From Cyclina sinensis (Eukaryota > Mollusca > Bivalvia > Venerida > Veneridae): a stretch of 64,000 nucleotides of DNA. The DNA lies in the NCBI GenBank assembly GCA_012932295.1, contig JAAONU010000002.1, forward strand, positions 18,265,388 through 18,329,387, given 5' to 3'. The notes beneath the pieces were generated by a model, which was not told the origin of the DNA, did no database searches, and was given only the letters and a program-made list of their open reading frames with translations. Shown piece after piece: positions 53,291 to 64,000 of this stretch. Both the position numbers and the translations under genes were made by a program. Position 1 is the stretch's first letter. Each line of letters begins with the position of its first letter.

Positions 53291-56200
53291 AGTTTCTTTC
53301 CAGTCAATAAACTATTAATACTTACTAACTTGCTTGTTCCCAGTAGGAAACATTTTTAGTATACATACACATCTATATGGGTAAACACAAACACTTGTAT
53401 GTTTACAAGTGCAACTGAAGGGTTGCAAGCAACTGAAATACACAACACAAAAAAGAAAAGTCATGCAACATTTGAATCTGGAGACATTTTTTGTCGCATT
53501 TAACAAATACATCTAATGTCAATGATTTGCAATCAAAATTATTAAAATTTCATTCAATATTTCATACAAGGATGGATGAACCCTCTGAAATCCAAGGTAG
53601 AAAGTTCATCTTAAGAAGTGAATAACATGGCAATAAGTAAGAATATAATGGTAAATTTCACTTTTGTCTTTTTCAACTTTTTTCAAATTTGTGATATACT
53701 TTGTTTGCTGTCAATTGGTCAACAACCCTTGAATTATGAAAATAATTCTACTATAGGACAGTGGATTTCAGTCAAACCCTAACCATGTGAAGCTGTCCCA
53801 GTTACAGAGGTCTTTCGAATGCCGCCTGACTACAACAGATATTGTGGTATTATGTTAATAGTTTTGATAAAAAGATGTGGCAAGGTTTTGAAATAATAAA
53901 TGAGAAGTAAAATCTTGATTTAAAGCTGACAATGCTAAGAAGTTAAACAATATCCCAATCAATTTTTTATGTAAATTACTATCCTTTCACATGCAACATC
54001 TCACTGTTAATTGATCCAATACAAGACTAGCTTATTAACAGACTGTAACTTCAACCATCATTACAGTCCTGATAATATAATGGGTAATCTGAGAATAACC
54101 CTATGTCACCATGTCTGCTTCCTACTGACAAAAGGCAAGCTATATATTGTGGGAAGGGTACAGAGAAAAGCAAGAGTATTTAGGTATTACAAGAAATTAT
54201 TATTTACCAAGACACAGATCATGTTACAACATATTTATGTGCACTTATACTCTTGTTATTACACTTACACCAGAACTATATAGTAATAACATTACATCTA
54301 CTCAAAAAAACAACATGTTGCAATGTTACAAAACCAAGCATAATAGTGTATGCTACCTGATAATGAAAATGATTCAAATGTACAAAAAAAAAAATATAAA
54401 ATGAAAACAAAAAACAAAGACCATAAAAAAATGCACTCAAAGTGAAAAATTAGTTGAAGTAACAATGACTTGTATGCTAATTCAACAAATATAAATATCA
54501 CCCTTAGATTAGGATAGTAAAAAATTATTCAGAAAACTATGCAACTTTCTTACATCTCTAGAACAGGAAACTAGTAACTGGAATTTTTTTACATGATTTC
54601 AGTTAAATGATACTTAACTAACTTGTGTTAAATTCTTACAGGATTTATAATACTCAGTCCTTTTGTAACTTAAAGATTCATGGTAAAATGCCTAGTGTAC
54701 AAAAACTTTACTTTTGACAAAATTCAATGTTTGGTGCATGAAGAGGTTACAAACCATAACCGAACATAACTGACAGTGTGACCATAATAATCATATAATA
54801 ATTATAAGATAACGTAGTGCCTGACAACTGTTGTATGTAAATTTATAGATCCCATTCTTCTCAAAAGTTCCTCACACAACTGAAAAACACTACTTTTGAC
54901 AAAACTACATTATAAAAAGCATAGGTTACAAATTACTCTGTATTCAAAAGTTTCTTCTCATGAGTACAATCAATAATTCAATAAGATCAGAGTTTCTGCA
55001 TACATACAATCCATAACTGGATTCTCAGGTGGGTCACAAAAAAACTATGCTAAACTCTATATAGCACTATGCACCACACTCTGTAATAAAATTATCATTT
55101 AACTAGTATACAATACAGACCTATGCACACTTTCCACCTAGGCCATTTTTTTCTCCTAGTGTGCTAAAATTACTTTTCTCACCCGACTTTGAATTTTTCA
55201 ATTAACACCTCGAACACTACACTAAACCGTATGACTGCTGATACAATCTTACTTCAAAATTCTTATTTTCAGCCAATTTTTTTTTTTTTTTTTCGAAATC
55301 TAAAGATACCACCACAGCACAAATCAACAAAAATGACAGTAAATACAATATTGTTTAAATCGCATTACGATACTTGTACTAGGCCAGAATCAACTTTACA
55401 ACATAGAAATTCTGCTATCTTACCTGGGACTATATAATAAGTTAACTTAATCAGAAATGAAAAATAATTTACAAGTTAAATTCATCAAGAAAAAATTCAA
55501 ACAATAACTAAATGTAACAATATTAGCCTTAACTGAAGTATGTACACAAAGTGGTTTATGGGGTGATTCAAAATATTGCACTTAACATAAGTGGAATTTC
55601 AGACATAAGCCTGGGCTATAATGGTGCAAAGCTTAAATGCTGTAAAGATCTATTACTGCATGTATGTGTCTCAGCGACTGATTAATGTTACAAATCTTGT
55701 CCTGTGATTAAGTTACGTCCTTCACTTGTCTATCACTCAAACACAAAGTGTGTAGGAGGAGACACTTTTATTCCCTTCCAACACTGGATCAATGCATACT
55801 AACATGGGAAGCCATCAATTTCTTCATTTATGTATGCTTGTCTTGTACAGACAAAGCCAGTTGCTGGAGGAATGTAACCTGGAGATTTTATTTGGAGAAG
55901 TATCACACTCATTTGTACTTTCTGTAATGCACAATATTGCTTGATAAACAGGATTTAGGAATTTATTTATATATTAACCTAAAAAGTCTGGAAGTGTTCA
56001 ATATAATTATTATGCACCAACATGTAATAAAACATGAATACAAGTTATGTACAAAGACAGGCAAATGAAAACAAAATAAAGTATAATCCCTAGTTAATTA
56101 ACAAACAAAACAAGTAAATAAAGACAGACAGCAGCTTATATATAATAACCATATTCCATCATGTAACCCACTGATTTCTGTATATGATCACTGCACAATC

Positions 56201-56523
56201 TTCCTAGATACAAATATTCTTACAACATTCCTCCCATACTTCATACTACATATCATTTCAGGCTAAGTAACTTTCCAATTTACTCATTCAATAAAATGAC
56301 AACCAAGTGCTCTGTATTTTCATAGATTTGATGCCCCATGCCTAAGCCTTAAATCATAGCATGTAATCCAAATGAAGTACTAAAGTATCCATTGTTTGTC
56401 ACTGCAAGTTCAAGTCTTAACCTATACTGTTGATAATCCTTTGCAACTGGAATACAGGTAAAATATATATGCATACACTTCTGTATGTAAATGGTAGGGT
56501 AATAGACACCTAATCTGGGTAAT
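53291..56523 (-). other. NCAM-like large intron, unremarkable part
   Basis: AT-rich intronic sequence with homopolymer runs (A9 near 54386; T17 near 55270). I see no exon, array or mobile element that I can support. Confidence 0.4.
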
Positions 56524-57170
56524 AGACACCTAATCTTGTGTATTAAACAAACAAGGGAAGAAAAGGTAACCTTGTACACAAGACAAGTAAACTCTAGCTT
56601 ACTATTTAAACACACAAGGGAAGTAAAGGTAACCTTGTGTATTAAACAAACAAGGGAAGAAAAGGTAACCTTGTACACAAGACAATTAAACTCTAGCTTA
56701 CTATTTAAACACACAAGGGAAGTAAAGGTAACCTTGTGTATTAAACAAACAAGGGAAGTAAAAGTAACATTGTACACAAGACAATTAAACTCTAGCTTAC
56801 TATTTAAACACACAAGGGAAGTAAAGGTAACACTGTGTATTAAACAAACAAGGGAAGTAAAAGTAACCTTGTACACAAGACAAGTAAACTCTAGCTTACT
56901 ATTTAAACACACAAGGGAAGTAAAGGTAACACTGTGTATTAAACAAACAAGGGAAGAAAAGGTAACCTTGTACACAAGACAAGTAAACTCTAGCTTACTA
57001 TTTAAACACACAAGGGAAGTAAAGGTAACACTGTGTATTAAACAAACAAGGGAAGTAAAAGTAACCTTGTACACAAGACAAGTAAACTCTAGCTTACTAT
57101 TTAAACAAACAAGGGAAGTAAAGGCAACCTTGTACTCAAAACAAGTAAACTCTAGCTTACTGTATACACA
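56524..57170. repeat. 99-bp minisatellite, about 6.4 copies, open on both strands
   Basis: Landmarks ctatttaaacacacaaggga recur every 99 bp (e.g. 56602, 56701). Each unit contains two related sub-blocks, acacaagggaagtaaaggta and aacaagggaagaaaaggta, so it arose from a smaller duplication. 99 is divisible by three, and 233-codon (plus, KQTREVKVTLYTRQ) and 241-codon (minus, YKVTFTSLVCLIHSV) frames are open. No start or splice context supports translation. Confidence 0.95.
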
Positions 57171-59775
57171 GAACTGGCAAAGTCTAGTTCATTGGGTAGT
57201 CAGAAAAGAAAAGTCTAGCTTATACACAGAACACTAAAGATGTGCATATGATAATTCTAGGGATGGCAATGAGTAACTAGTTATCCAAGTATTCCATCAA
57301 ACATCTGAGTATTGGTTATTTACATTCTACTAGATTACTCAGTAAAAAGCTAATCAAAACATCTTTGCAAAGGTGCGAAAATTGACAGCGTTAATAAGGC
57401 AATCACCAGTTTGGCATGTGTTGTAATACAGGTAACAACAAGTATGCCACTTATATCAATAAGCTGTCATTTAACCTGCTAATCATTAATCTTCAATACC
57501 AGTGAAGATCATCAAAAGCCAGGTGGAATCAAAAAAATACATGTTCTTTTAAGAATCTGTTCAAAACTGCATGGAGACCAATAAGTCAGTAGCATCTTCA
57601 CAGTACATTTGCCGAAATTTTTTTTGGATACCTGTAATCTAAAACTGCTAAGTTACCTCCATTGCAGTTCTATTTATATTTTATAATAGGAGGCAATTCT
57701 CAGAAGCTGATTATAAAAGTAAAGTTGATCATATATGGTGGCAATACATGGTGGCAATACAGTCGTGTTGAATGTTGCATGAACTCGCACTTGTCTATTC
57801 AGTAGCTATCAGTGCCCTAAGTAACATTTGGTAATCAATGGCTACTTTTCACAATACTTGTTAAAGACAGTAGAACTTTGGCTAGCTTCATCTGCAAATA
57901 TCAGTTTTTCCAAGACAGCAAACTGTGAAAGCAGTATCTGGGCAAGTTAACTGCTTCTTTCTGTACTCATTAATGATAAGCCATGCATTATGTCTGCTTA
58001 GAATCTTAGAAATACCCATATGGATACTCAAATAAGTCCTCAGAAATCCTCTGAGTAACTGAGTTCTTGTTCTAAGATGACCAAGTAATCCAGTACTAAT
58101 ATCAGTACTCTTTGTCAACCCTAGTTAATCTGCAGTTAATTTCTTTATGTCTCCTACTTTTACTTTATACTTTAGTAAAAAAATCATACCACCAGTATTG
58201 ATTCAACAACAAAAACCTAAAATGATTCTTGGCATAGCTAAACCATAGTTACACTACTAGTCCTATGTAGTATAACTATTTCAGTAGTAACATTTATTTA
58301 TTTCATTGTAGAATACAAAGCTAATAAAAACCATGTACAAAAGGCTGGCAAATTTAAAATGAAACAAAAAAATGTAAACAAAAACAAAATAACAACACAA
58401 CACAGTATGCAAAACAGGCTAGTGGGGAATAATAATACTGCATAGTATGATATTCTTGAGGCCACATAGGTTATACCCATATATATTATAAGGCTTTTTC
58501 TTATCATGTACACTCTTGAACACAAAACAGAAGCCTCAATATTTTCCCTACTGATAACTGCTTCCTTCCAGTGGAATTTCGTTAACTTCATGTTTAAAGG
58601 GCTATTATTTTCTTAATATAAACATGTATATAAATGGATAAAAGACAAATGTCTTCAGTGAAAATATCACTGAAGGTTTATGTAACTTGGAGAAGCCGAA
58701 AAATATCAAGAATATGCAGTAACAGAATGAGTATTAAATGACAGTTAACAGTAACAGAATGAGTATTAAATGACAGTTAACAAGTATGGGTTCACACTTA
58801 GCATGGAATGTACACTACTGGCTAAAATACTAAACTGAAAAAGGCAGACCAGCCATTCTGCGGAAGTGAGTTGCCAGATATTTCTGACCTTCTATGGTAC
58901 TGCTTTACAACAAAACTTCTTTCACACTTTTACACCTATGTGTATGTAGCAAATAACAGATCAATACTCAAATATACAAAAAAAGAATCCATGTACATAG
59001 AAAACATATTTATATTATCATATGAAGAGTTTAGTTCATAAAAACATATTATAATAATACAATATCTGTGTACATTTTTTGTATAAACATGTATGTACAG
59101 CAAAATAAACATAAATAACATATTAAAAAAACAGAAAGATATTAAATACACCTTGTTCACATCTTGCAGTCCTTGGGGCAGACAAGTACAAATCTGACAC
59201 TGTTACTATTCAAGATCATTCTTAAAGACATGAATGGTTTCTTCTCTACCGCTCTTTCACATGCAATCTTCTAGTTTAATACTTAACTGCCTTTCATGGT
59301 TATTTTTATCTTGTATACAGTTCTTAGAAAAGCTTAGTATGTATAATATGTGAGGCCAGACAACCTGCATTACAACTATCACTATATAACACATGGATAT
59401 TCAGCCTTACAATTGTTTTTGGTCCCAAAGGAAATTTAAACACAACTAGACATTCAATTTTACCAGTTCTAGACATACATGAAAACACATCTGAATCATC
59501 ATTATGCTGTATGTATGAACTAGACCTCAGCAAAAGTAAGTTCTTTATGTCAATATAAATGTTTGTCTATATCACATATCACTTCAGTGTTGAAGTGTCA
59601 TAAGCTTGTGCAATTTTTATGACATCAGACATGTCTAGAATAAGCCAAAATCCATTCTGGAATAGCATTAAGAAAATTATCCTTCACTTCTGACATTCCT
59701 TATTTGGTTACAAGATTTACTTCTGCCAAGGCAGCCAAAACTGGTGTACTTAGTCATATACTAGACATATTTCAT
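57171..59775 (-). other. NCAM-like large intron or GPI-form 3' region
   Basis: AT-rich sequence. A 32-bp direct duplication with acagtaacagaatgagtatt lies at 58722-58783. A minus-strand AATAAA lies at 58293-58298 and could end a long GPI-isoform 3' UTR, but this is only a motif match. Confidence 0.35.
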
Positions 59776-59784
59776 GTCTTCTGT

Positions 59785-60064
59785 TACTGTCGCTATTTTC
59801 TGTTGTCAATATTTCTACATGACTATGCTATGGATCATATGATGACATGTTCTGTTGTCAATATTTCTACATGACTATGCTATGGATCATATGATGACAT
59901 GTTCTGTTGTCAATATTTCTACATAGCATAGACTATGCTATGGATCATATGATGACATGTTCTGTTGTCAATATTTCTACATGACTATGCTATGGATCAT
60001 ATGATGACATGTTCTGTTGTCAATATTTCTACATGACTATGCTATGGATCATATGATGACATGA
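59785..60064. repeat. 52-bp minisatellite, about 5 copies
   Basis: The unit is tctgttgtcaatatttctac then atgactatgctatggatcatatgatgacatgt. It contains a partly self-complementary stretch around ggatcatatgatgac. The third copy has an extra ~7 bp (agcatag). Confidence 0.9.
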
Positions 60065-61472
60065 TATGTACATACTGCTTCTTACTTTCTCACGGAATGG
60101 GACAAAAAAATACTTCATGGAGCTTCAAAGACTTTCTGATCATGTCTGGACTCATACACATTCAAACAAATCATACATCATGATTAGTCATAATAAATAC
60201 CTGAAAAAAAATATTCATATGGATTTCTCTGGCTTTTTTGTATTTATGAATATATAAAGCAAAAATCAATATGTCAATACAGATCTCTCCCTCTCACAAT
60301 TAACCTTAATTCACTATTAATAAAAGTTTACAATATTGAACATTTCTCTTCTCTGGGAACACTGAAACATTTGAGCTCTGTGTGACAGCAAGAAGTGACT
60401 CAGTGGTTAAATATGACTGTGTATGACTGAATATAACTGCATAAAAACCAAAAAAATACTTGCCTGTCTAAGTAAATAACTATGTTCAGATTATGTTCTC
60501 TTAATTCTGCTAAGAAGCCAAAAACTTACAGAATGTTACAAATGTCTACAAGCCTGCATGTCTGTGTTAAAGAACCTTGAGAACTAAAAAAGCCCTTCGA
60601 TTTGCAAGGTTTTCTCACAGACATTCAAAAATCAATTCACGCAGCACTCTTTTAGCAGTTTCAGAAGGCAATATATTTTGGAGTATAGATTTTCTTTCAT
60701 GGTAATAGAAAGTAAAATGTTCCTACTAAAAATGTCTAGTCTGTGAGTATTATTACCTTAGAAGAGCTCTATAAAATATTAGGCCTTATTTAAGTCAGTC
60801 AGATTATACTAATGTCACAAGCTGCTTTTAGACCAACTTTTTAGATTCTGTACACTTTATGTTCCTTTACACAGCATTTGCCTGACCAGAAGCAGACAAG
60901 AACAACAGGGAAACATTTACCAGTCTGAACTAACAATGTAATTGTAAACTGTCACCACTGACTGAGAAATCAAAAAGAAGTCAATATCATTTCAAATCTG
61001 TTGGTTTCTCAAAAAGCTCAATAATAGTCAGAAATAAAAACAATATGAACACCCTGTACTTACGGTATGCATGTACATTAACATCTAATATCCTGTTAAC
61101 ATCTTACAAATTATGCAGTAAAAACAAAGCATTAAAATAAAGTATTTTGTCAAACAATAAAAGATGCATTATTCACTGACACATATTCACAGACAATGTC
61201 TTACTGTATCTTGGGCAGCTGTGCACGCTTAGTTCATTACACAACAAAGTTAATCAGGGTTAGGCCTTTCTTTGATAGTCTATGTTAATCAGGCCAACTT
61301 TTGTCTTTCAACACTTCTCACTAATGCGGCTGACTTGTAAGTACATGATGTCTCACCATGAAGTGCCACTTGTTCAAAGTTTCATTTTCTAAGTTTCTTT
61401 TCAGCAAAATGCAGAAATGACTAGTTGCTAAATGAAGAAATCAAGTTGAATACAATATTGAGACTACACACA
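60065..61472 (-). other. Region 3' of the GPI-type exon
   Basis: Probably 3' UTR of the GPI-linked transcript and intron of the transmembrane transcript. No consensus AATAAA on the minus strand was found here. Nothing else seen. Confidence 0.35.
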
Positions 61473-61585
61473 TCACATAAAGCTTTTCAAGCATGCCGTG
61501 ATAGCAACCAGGCAACCAAACATCATCATGGAAACGTTCTCTGCTATACATCCTGGTGCCTTACTAGTTGGATTATATCTTGGAT
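61473..61585 (-). CDS. NCAM: NCAM-like alternative terminal exon encoding a GPI-type tail
   Basis: Acceptor tttttcag|AT, entry phase 1, stop TGA at 61473-61475. It reads PRYNPTSKAPGCIAENVSMM, then MFGCLVAITACLKSFM. A short hydrophilic spacer with small residues (a possible omega site around SKAPG) leads to a hydrophobic C-terminus without a long basic tail, as in GPI-attachment signals. The entry phase equals that of the transmembrane exon 16 kb downstream. Vertebrate NCAM and Aplysia apCAM are known to make both GPI and transmembrane forms. By that analogy this exon ends the GPI form. Moderate confidence because the hydrophobic end carries one lysine. Confidence 0.7.
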
Positions 61586-62769
61586 CTGAAAAAAGGGAAG
61601 TGAAAAAGGGGTTGAAAAGGGGAATTCAGTGCAGGCAGTTAATATAACTGAGATAGATAAAAAGCCTGTCAGCAATACCTTCTAGATATATCCAGTAAAA
61701 TGTTATATTATTAATTCCATGAACCAAGACTATTATATACCATATGCAGGCAGCTTTATGCATTAAAGAAAATATCCCTAAGGAAATCTTCTAGATTTAA
61801 AAGCCAGGAATAGATGGTAATTTCCAGCAATAATACAGAATGTCAGTTGTGGTTGATACCATAAAGCAAGCCTATGAAATCATCATAATAAAGTACTGCA
61901 GTATTATGAATGTCATTGTATGCCTGGTGCCACACTGGTAAGGGTTACACATTCATTATTAACTTTTTAAGAGAGACTTCACAGAAACCAGACAAGCAAA
62001 CACGTGATTAGAAAGAAACGCTGCTACTACAAGCTCACAAAATCAACTAACTAAAGGTTAAAAAACAAATTCACAATCCAGTCATAAAATTTCTAATGCA
62101 TATGCTTTCTAGAACTAGTCAATTGATTTTTAAATTGTCTTTTATTTCAGCAAAAGAACTGTTCTATACCCAGAATTAGAGTATACAAACTTGAAAAGCC
62201 ATGAGGGATAAAGATAGAGATTATTTCATTAATATCATCAGCTGGCTCTCATAAAGGACACTTTTATTCTGGAGGGTCTCTCAGGGAGATTTTGGTTTTC
62301 AGACATGGAGATCTGAATTCCAGCCAGGGAGGTTTAAACAATGTCTTGTCAACTCCTTATTATTAAAACTAGTAAGAGCATCCCACAAAACAAGTTTCAT
62401 CAAGCATGAAAACACTTTTATGAATTCATTTATATTTGTTCATGACATCAAAATTTTGATACATAAATGACATACTTGTGTATCATTCAAATTCATCTTA
62501 AAAATCTCTTAAAAAGCTGTTCACTAAAATTGAGTAAAATGCTTCCAAAATCCTGTTCTTGGGAACTGACAATGACATGGTCACAAAAACATCGACTATT
62601 AGAAAATATCTGTGATTTTCAACTTGTGATTTTACTGTTAATTTATCAAATATTTCCTATGAACAGTTACTATTGCTTCAAATCACTTACTGCTAACAAG
62701 GCTTTTCAATATAACTCACTTGTTCAGAATTGTTCACAATTATGAAATGGGCCAATTAAAGGGTTTCTG
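61586..62769 (-). other. NCAM-like intron upstream of the GPI exon
   Basis: AT-rich. No exon with matching phase and NCAM-like FN3 content is visible, so the last ectodomain exon is probably beyond the right edge. Confidence 0.4.
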
Positions 62770-63660
62770 ATATATAGAACAAGAGCACTGCTTGGTGAAG
62801 CATTATATGCCCGAATGGTGTTTTTTCTTAGTATGATGCATTTGTGATATAAGGGAGGAAACCTTAGGCTTTAAAACTAAATGACTTGCACTAAATTTTG
62901 AATTTTTTTACCTTTGACCTACTGACCCAAAAATCAATAGGGGTCATTCACTCAATGTGTGCAACCATTACATAAATTTTGAAGTCTCTAAGACAAATAG
63001 TTGTCAAGTAAAAGAGTGTAAATGATTCTAAACATTTAGATCTCTGTGACCTTGACCTTTGACATACAGACCCAAAAATACATAGGGGTCACCCACTCAA
63101 TGTGTGCAATCACGATACGAAGTTTGAAGTCTCTAAAACAAATGATTGTCAAGTTATATGGCAGAAATGGTTTTCAATGTTAAGGTCTATGTGACCTTGA
63201 CCTTTTACCTACTGACCCCAAAATCAATTGGGGTCATTCACTCAATGTGTGCAACCATTATATGAATTTTGAAAACTATATGACAAATGGTTGTCGAGTT
63301 ACAAATGATTCTAAACATTTAGGTCACTGTGACCTTGAACTTTGACATACTGACTCAAAAATGTATAGGGGTCATCCACTCAATGTGTGCAATCAGAATA
63401 TAAAGTTTACAGTCTCTATAACAAATGACTGTCAAGTTACATGGCAGAAATGGTTTTCAATGTTAAGGTCTGTGACCTTGACCTTTGAGCTACTGACTCC
63501 AAAATCAATAGGGGTCATCAACCAAATGTGGGCAATAACCACATGAAGGTAAAAGACTGTTGGCCAAAGAGTACTCAAGTTATCCTCTAGAAACCAAATT
63601 GCTAACTGACAGACGGATGCCCTGGACCATTAACTTAATATGCCCCCTTTGGGCATATAA
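62770..63660. repeat. Dispersed element with ~140-bp core units and atatgccc ends
   Basis: It starts aacaagagcactgcttggtg ... attatatgcccgaatgg and ends taatatgccccctttgggca. It has about five core units of 138-145 bp (tgaccttgacctttgacata; aggggtcattcactcaatgt; gacaaatggttgtcaagtta). A short gacagacggatg stretch precedes the end. It is organised like the 48-52 kb elements but with different termini. Confidence 0.65.
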
Positions 63661-64000
63661 AAATGGTACTTCAAAAGAAGGTAGAAAGCCCTGGTTTGTT
63701 AAAAACCATAACTATCTATTGAAAAATACTTTGAAGATGCAAAAATGAAATTCTTAACTTTGTTAATTTAACTGTAACTGTGATGAGTGACATCCACTAA
63801 CATAAATACTTATCAGTCTATTTATTTCGCTTGAAGATACTTTCTATATTACAATAACATGACAGCTTTTGTTCTGTTCTAATTTATAACTATTATTTTA
63901 ATTATCGAAATGGTGCAGTGACTTTGAAATTGTCTGATCTGCAAGACTGGCAAAGGGAGATCCTGAAGAATGACTTTCTCTCTGCACAAAGTGTCGTTTT
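63661..64000. other. Window edge, no feature seen
   Basis: AT-rich sequence, presumably intron of the NCAM-like gene. No exon visible. Confidence 0.3.

Noticed and set aside
56349..57237. 241-codon minus and 233-codon plus frames
   Set aside because: They follow from a stop-free 99-bp tandem unit and are equally good on both strands.
53471..61400. Additional NCAM ectodomain exons between the GPI and transmembrane exons
   Set aside because: No FN3 or Ig pattern with phase-1 borders is visible there. Order in the family also places ectodomain exons before the GPI exon.

Overview
The window looks like animal nuclear DNA, most likely from a bivalve mollusc. It is AT-rich. Its genes are split into small exons with GT-AG introns. 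Large minisatellite arrays and LINE and SINE remnants fill the introns, and long dispersed repeats carry the '...gagggccatgatggc...' and 'gctcacctga' ends that I associate with clam genomes. I see no bacterial genes, rRNA or CRISPR. Nearly all long open frames are by-products of stop-free tandem repeats.

Two cell-surface genes of the immunoglobulin superfamily lie head-to-tail on the minus strand. Gene 1 (26685 down to 6658) is complete. Seventeen coding exons join in frame into a predicted 1023-residue type I membrane protein: signal peptide, Ig1, Ig2, four Ig+FN3 pairs, one transmembrane helix and a very short tail. Every intron is phase 1 and each FN3 domain is split by an intron. Ig2 to Ig6 have lost the disulphide cysteines. 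The end of the tail is ambiguous because the last exon is open in competing frames.

Gene 2 (about 61585 down to 37760, N-terminal exons beyond the right edge) is the 3' half of an NCAM-type adhesion gene. It has an upstream terminal exon encoding a GPI-type hydrophobic tail (61473-61585). Sixteen kb downstream is an alternative transmembrane exon with clear NCAM similarity (45455-45647), followed by four acidic cytoplasmic exons ending at 37760. This is the layout of the GPI-linked and transmembrane NCAM isoforms. One cytoplasmic exon ends inside a degenerate 37-bp tandem repeat that carries its own splice donor.

Region by region: 1-5.8 kb is gene-poor, with 48-bp and 38/76-bp arrays. 5.8-26.7 kb is gene 1, whose introns hold a Tx1/L1-like LINE fragment, a second 5'-truncated LINE with a pentamer tail, and 46-, 45-, 33- and 27-bp arrays. 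26.7-30.6 kb is intergenic, with a tRNA-derived SINE flanked by an 18-bp target-site duplication and blocks of dispersed repeat. 30.6-37.8 kb is probably the 3' UTR of the gene 2 transmembrane form, including 33- and 29-bp arrays and a doubtful orphan exon. 37.8-45.6 kb holds the cytoplasmic exons with a 17-bp array and a transposase zinc-finger relic. 45.6-61.5 kb is a large intron with 44-, 39-, 99- and 52-bp arrays and two big elements with tandem-repeat cores. 61.6-64 kb is intron with another dispersed repeat block.

All exon calls come from reading splice sites, phase and family motifs by eye. No alignment or expression evidence was available.
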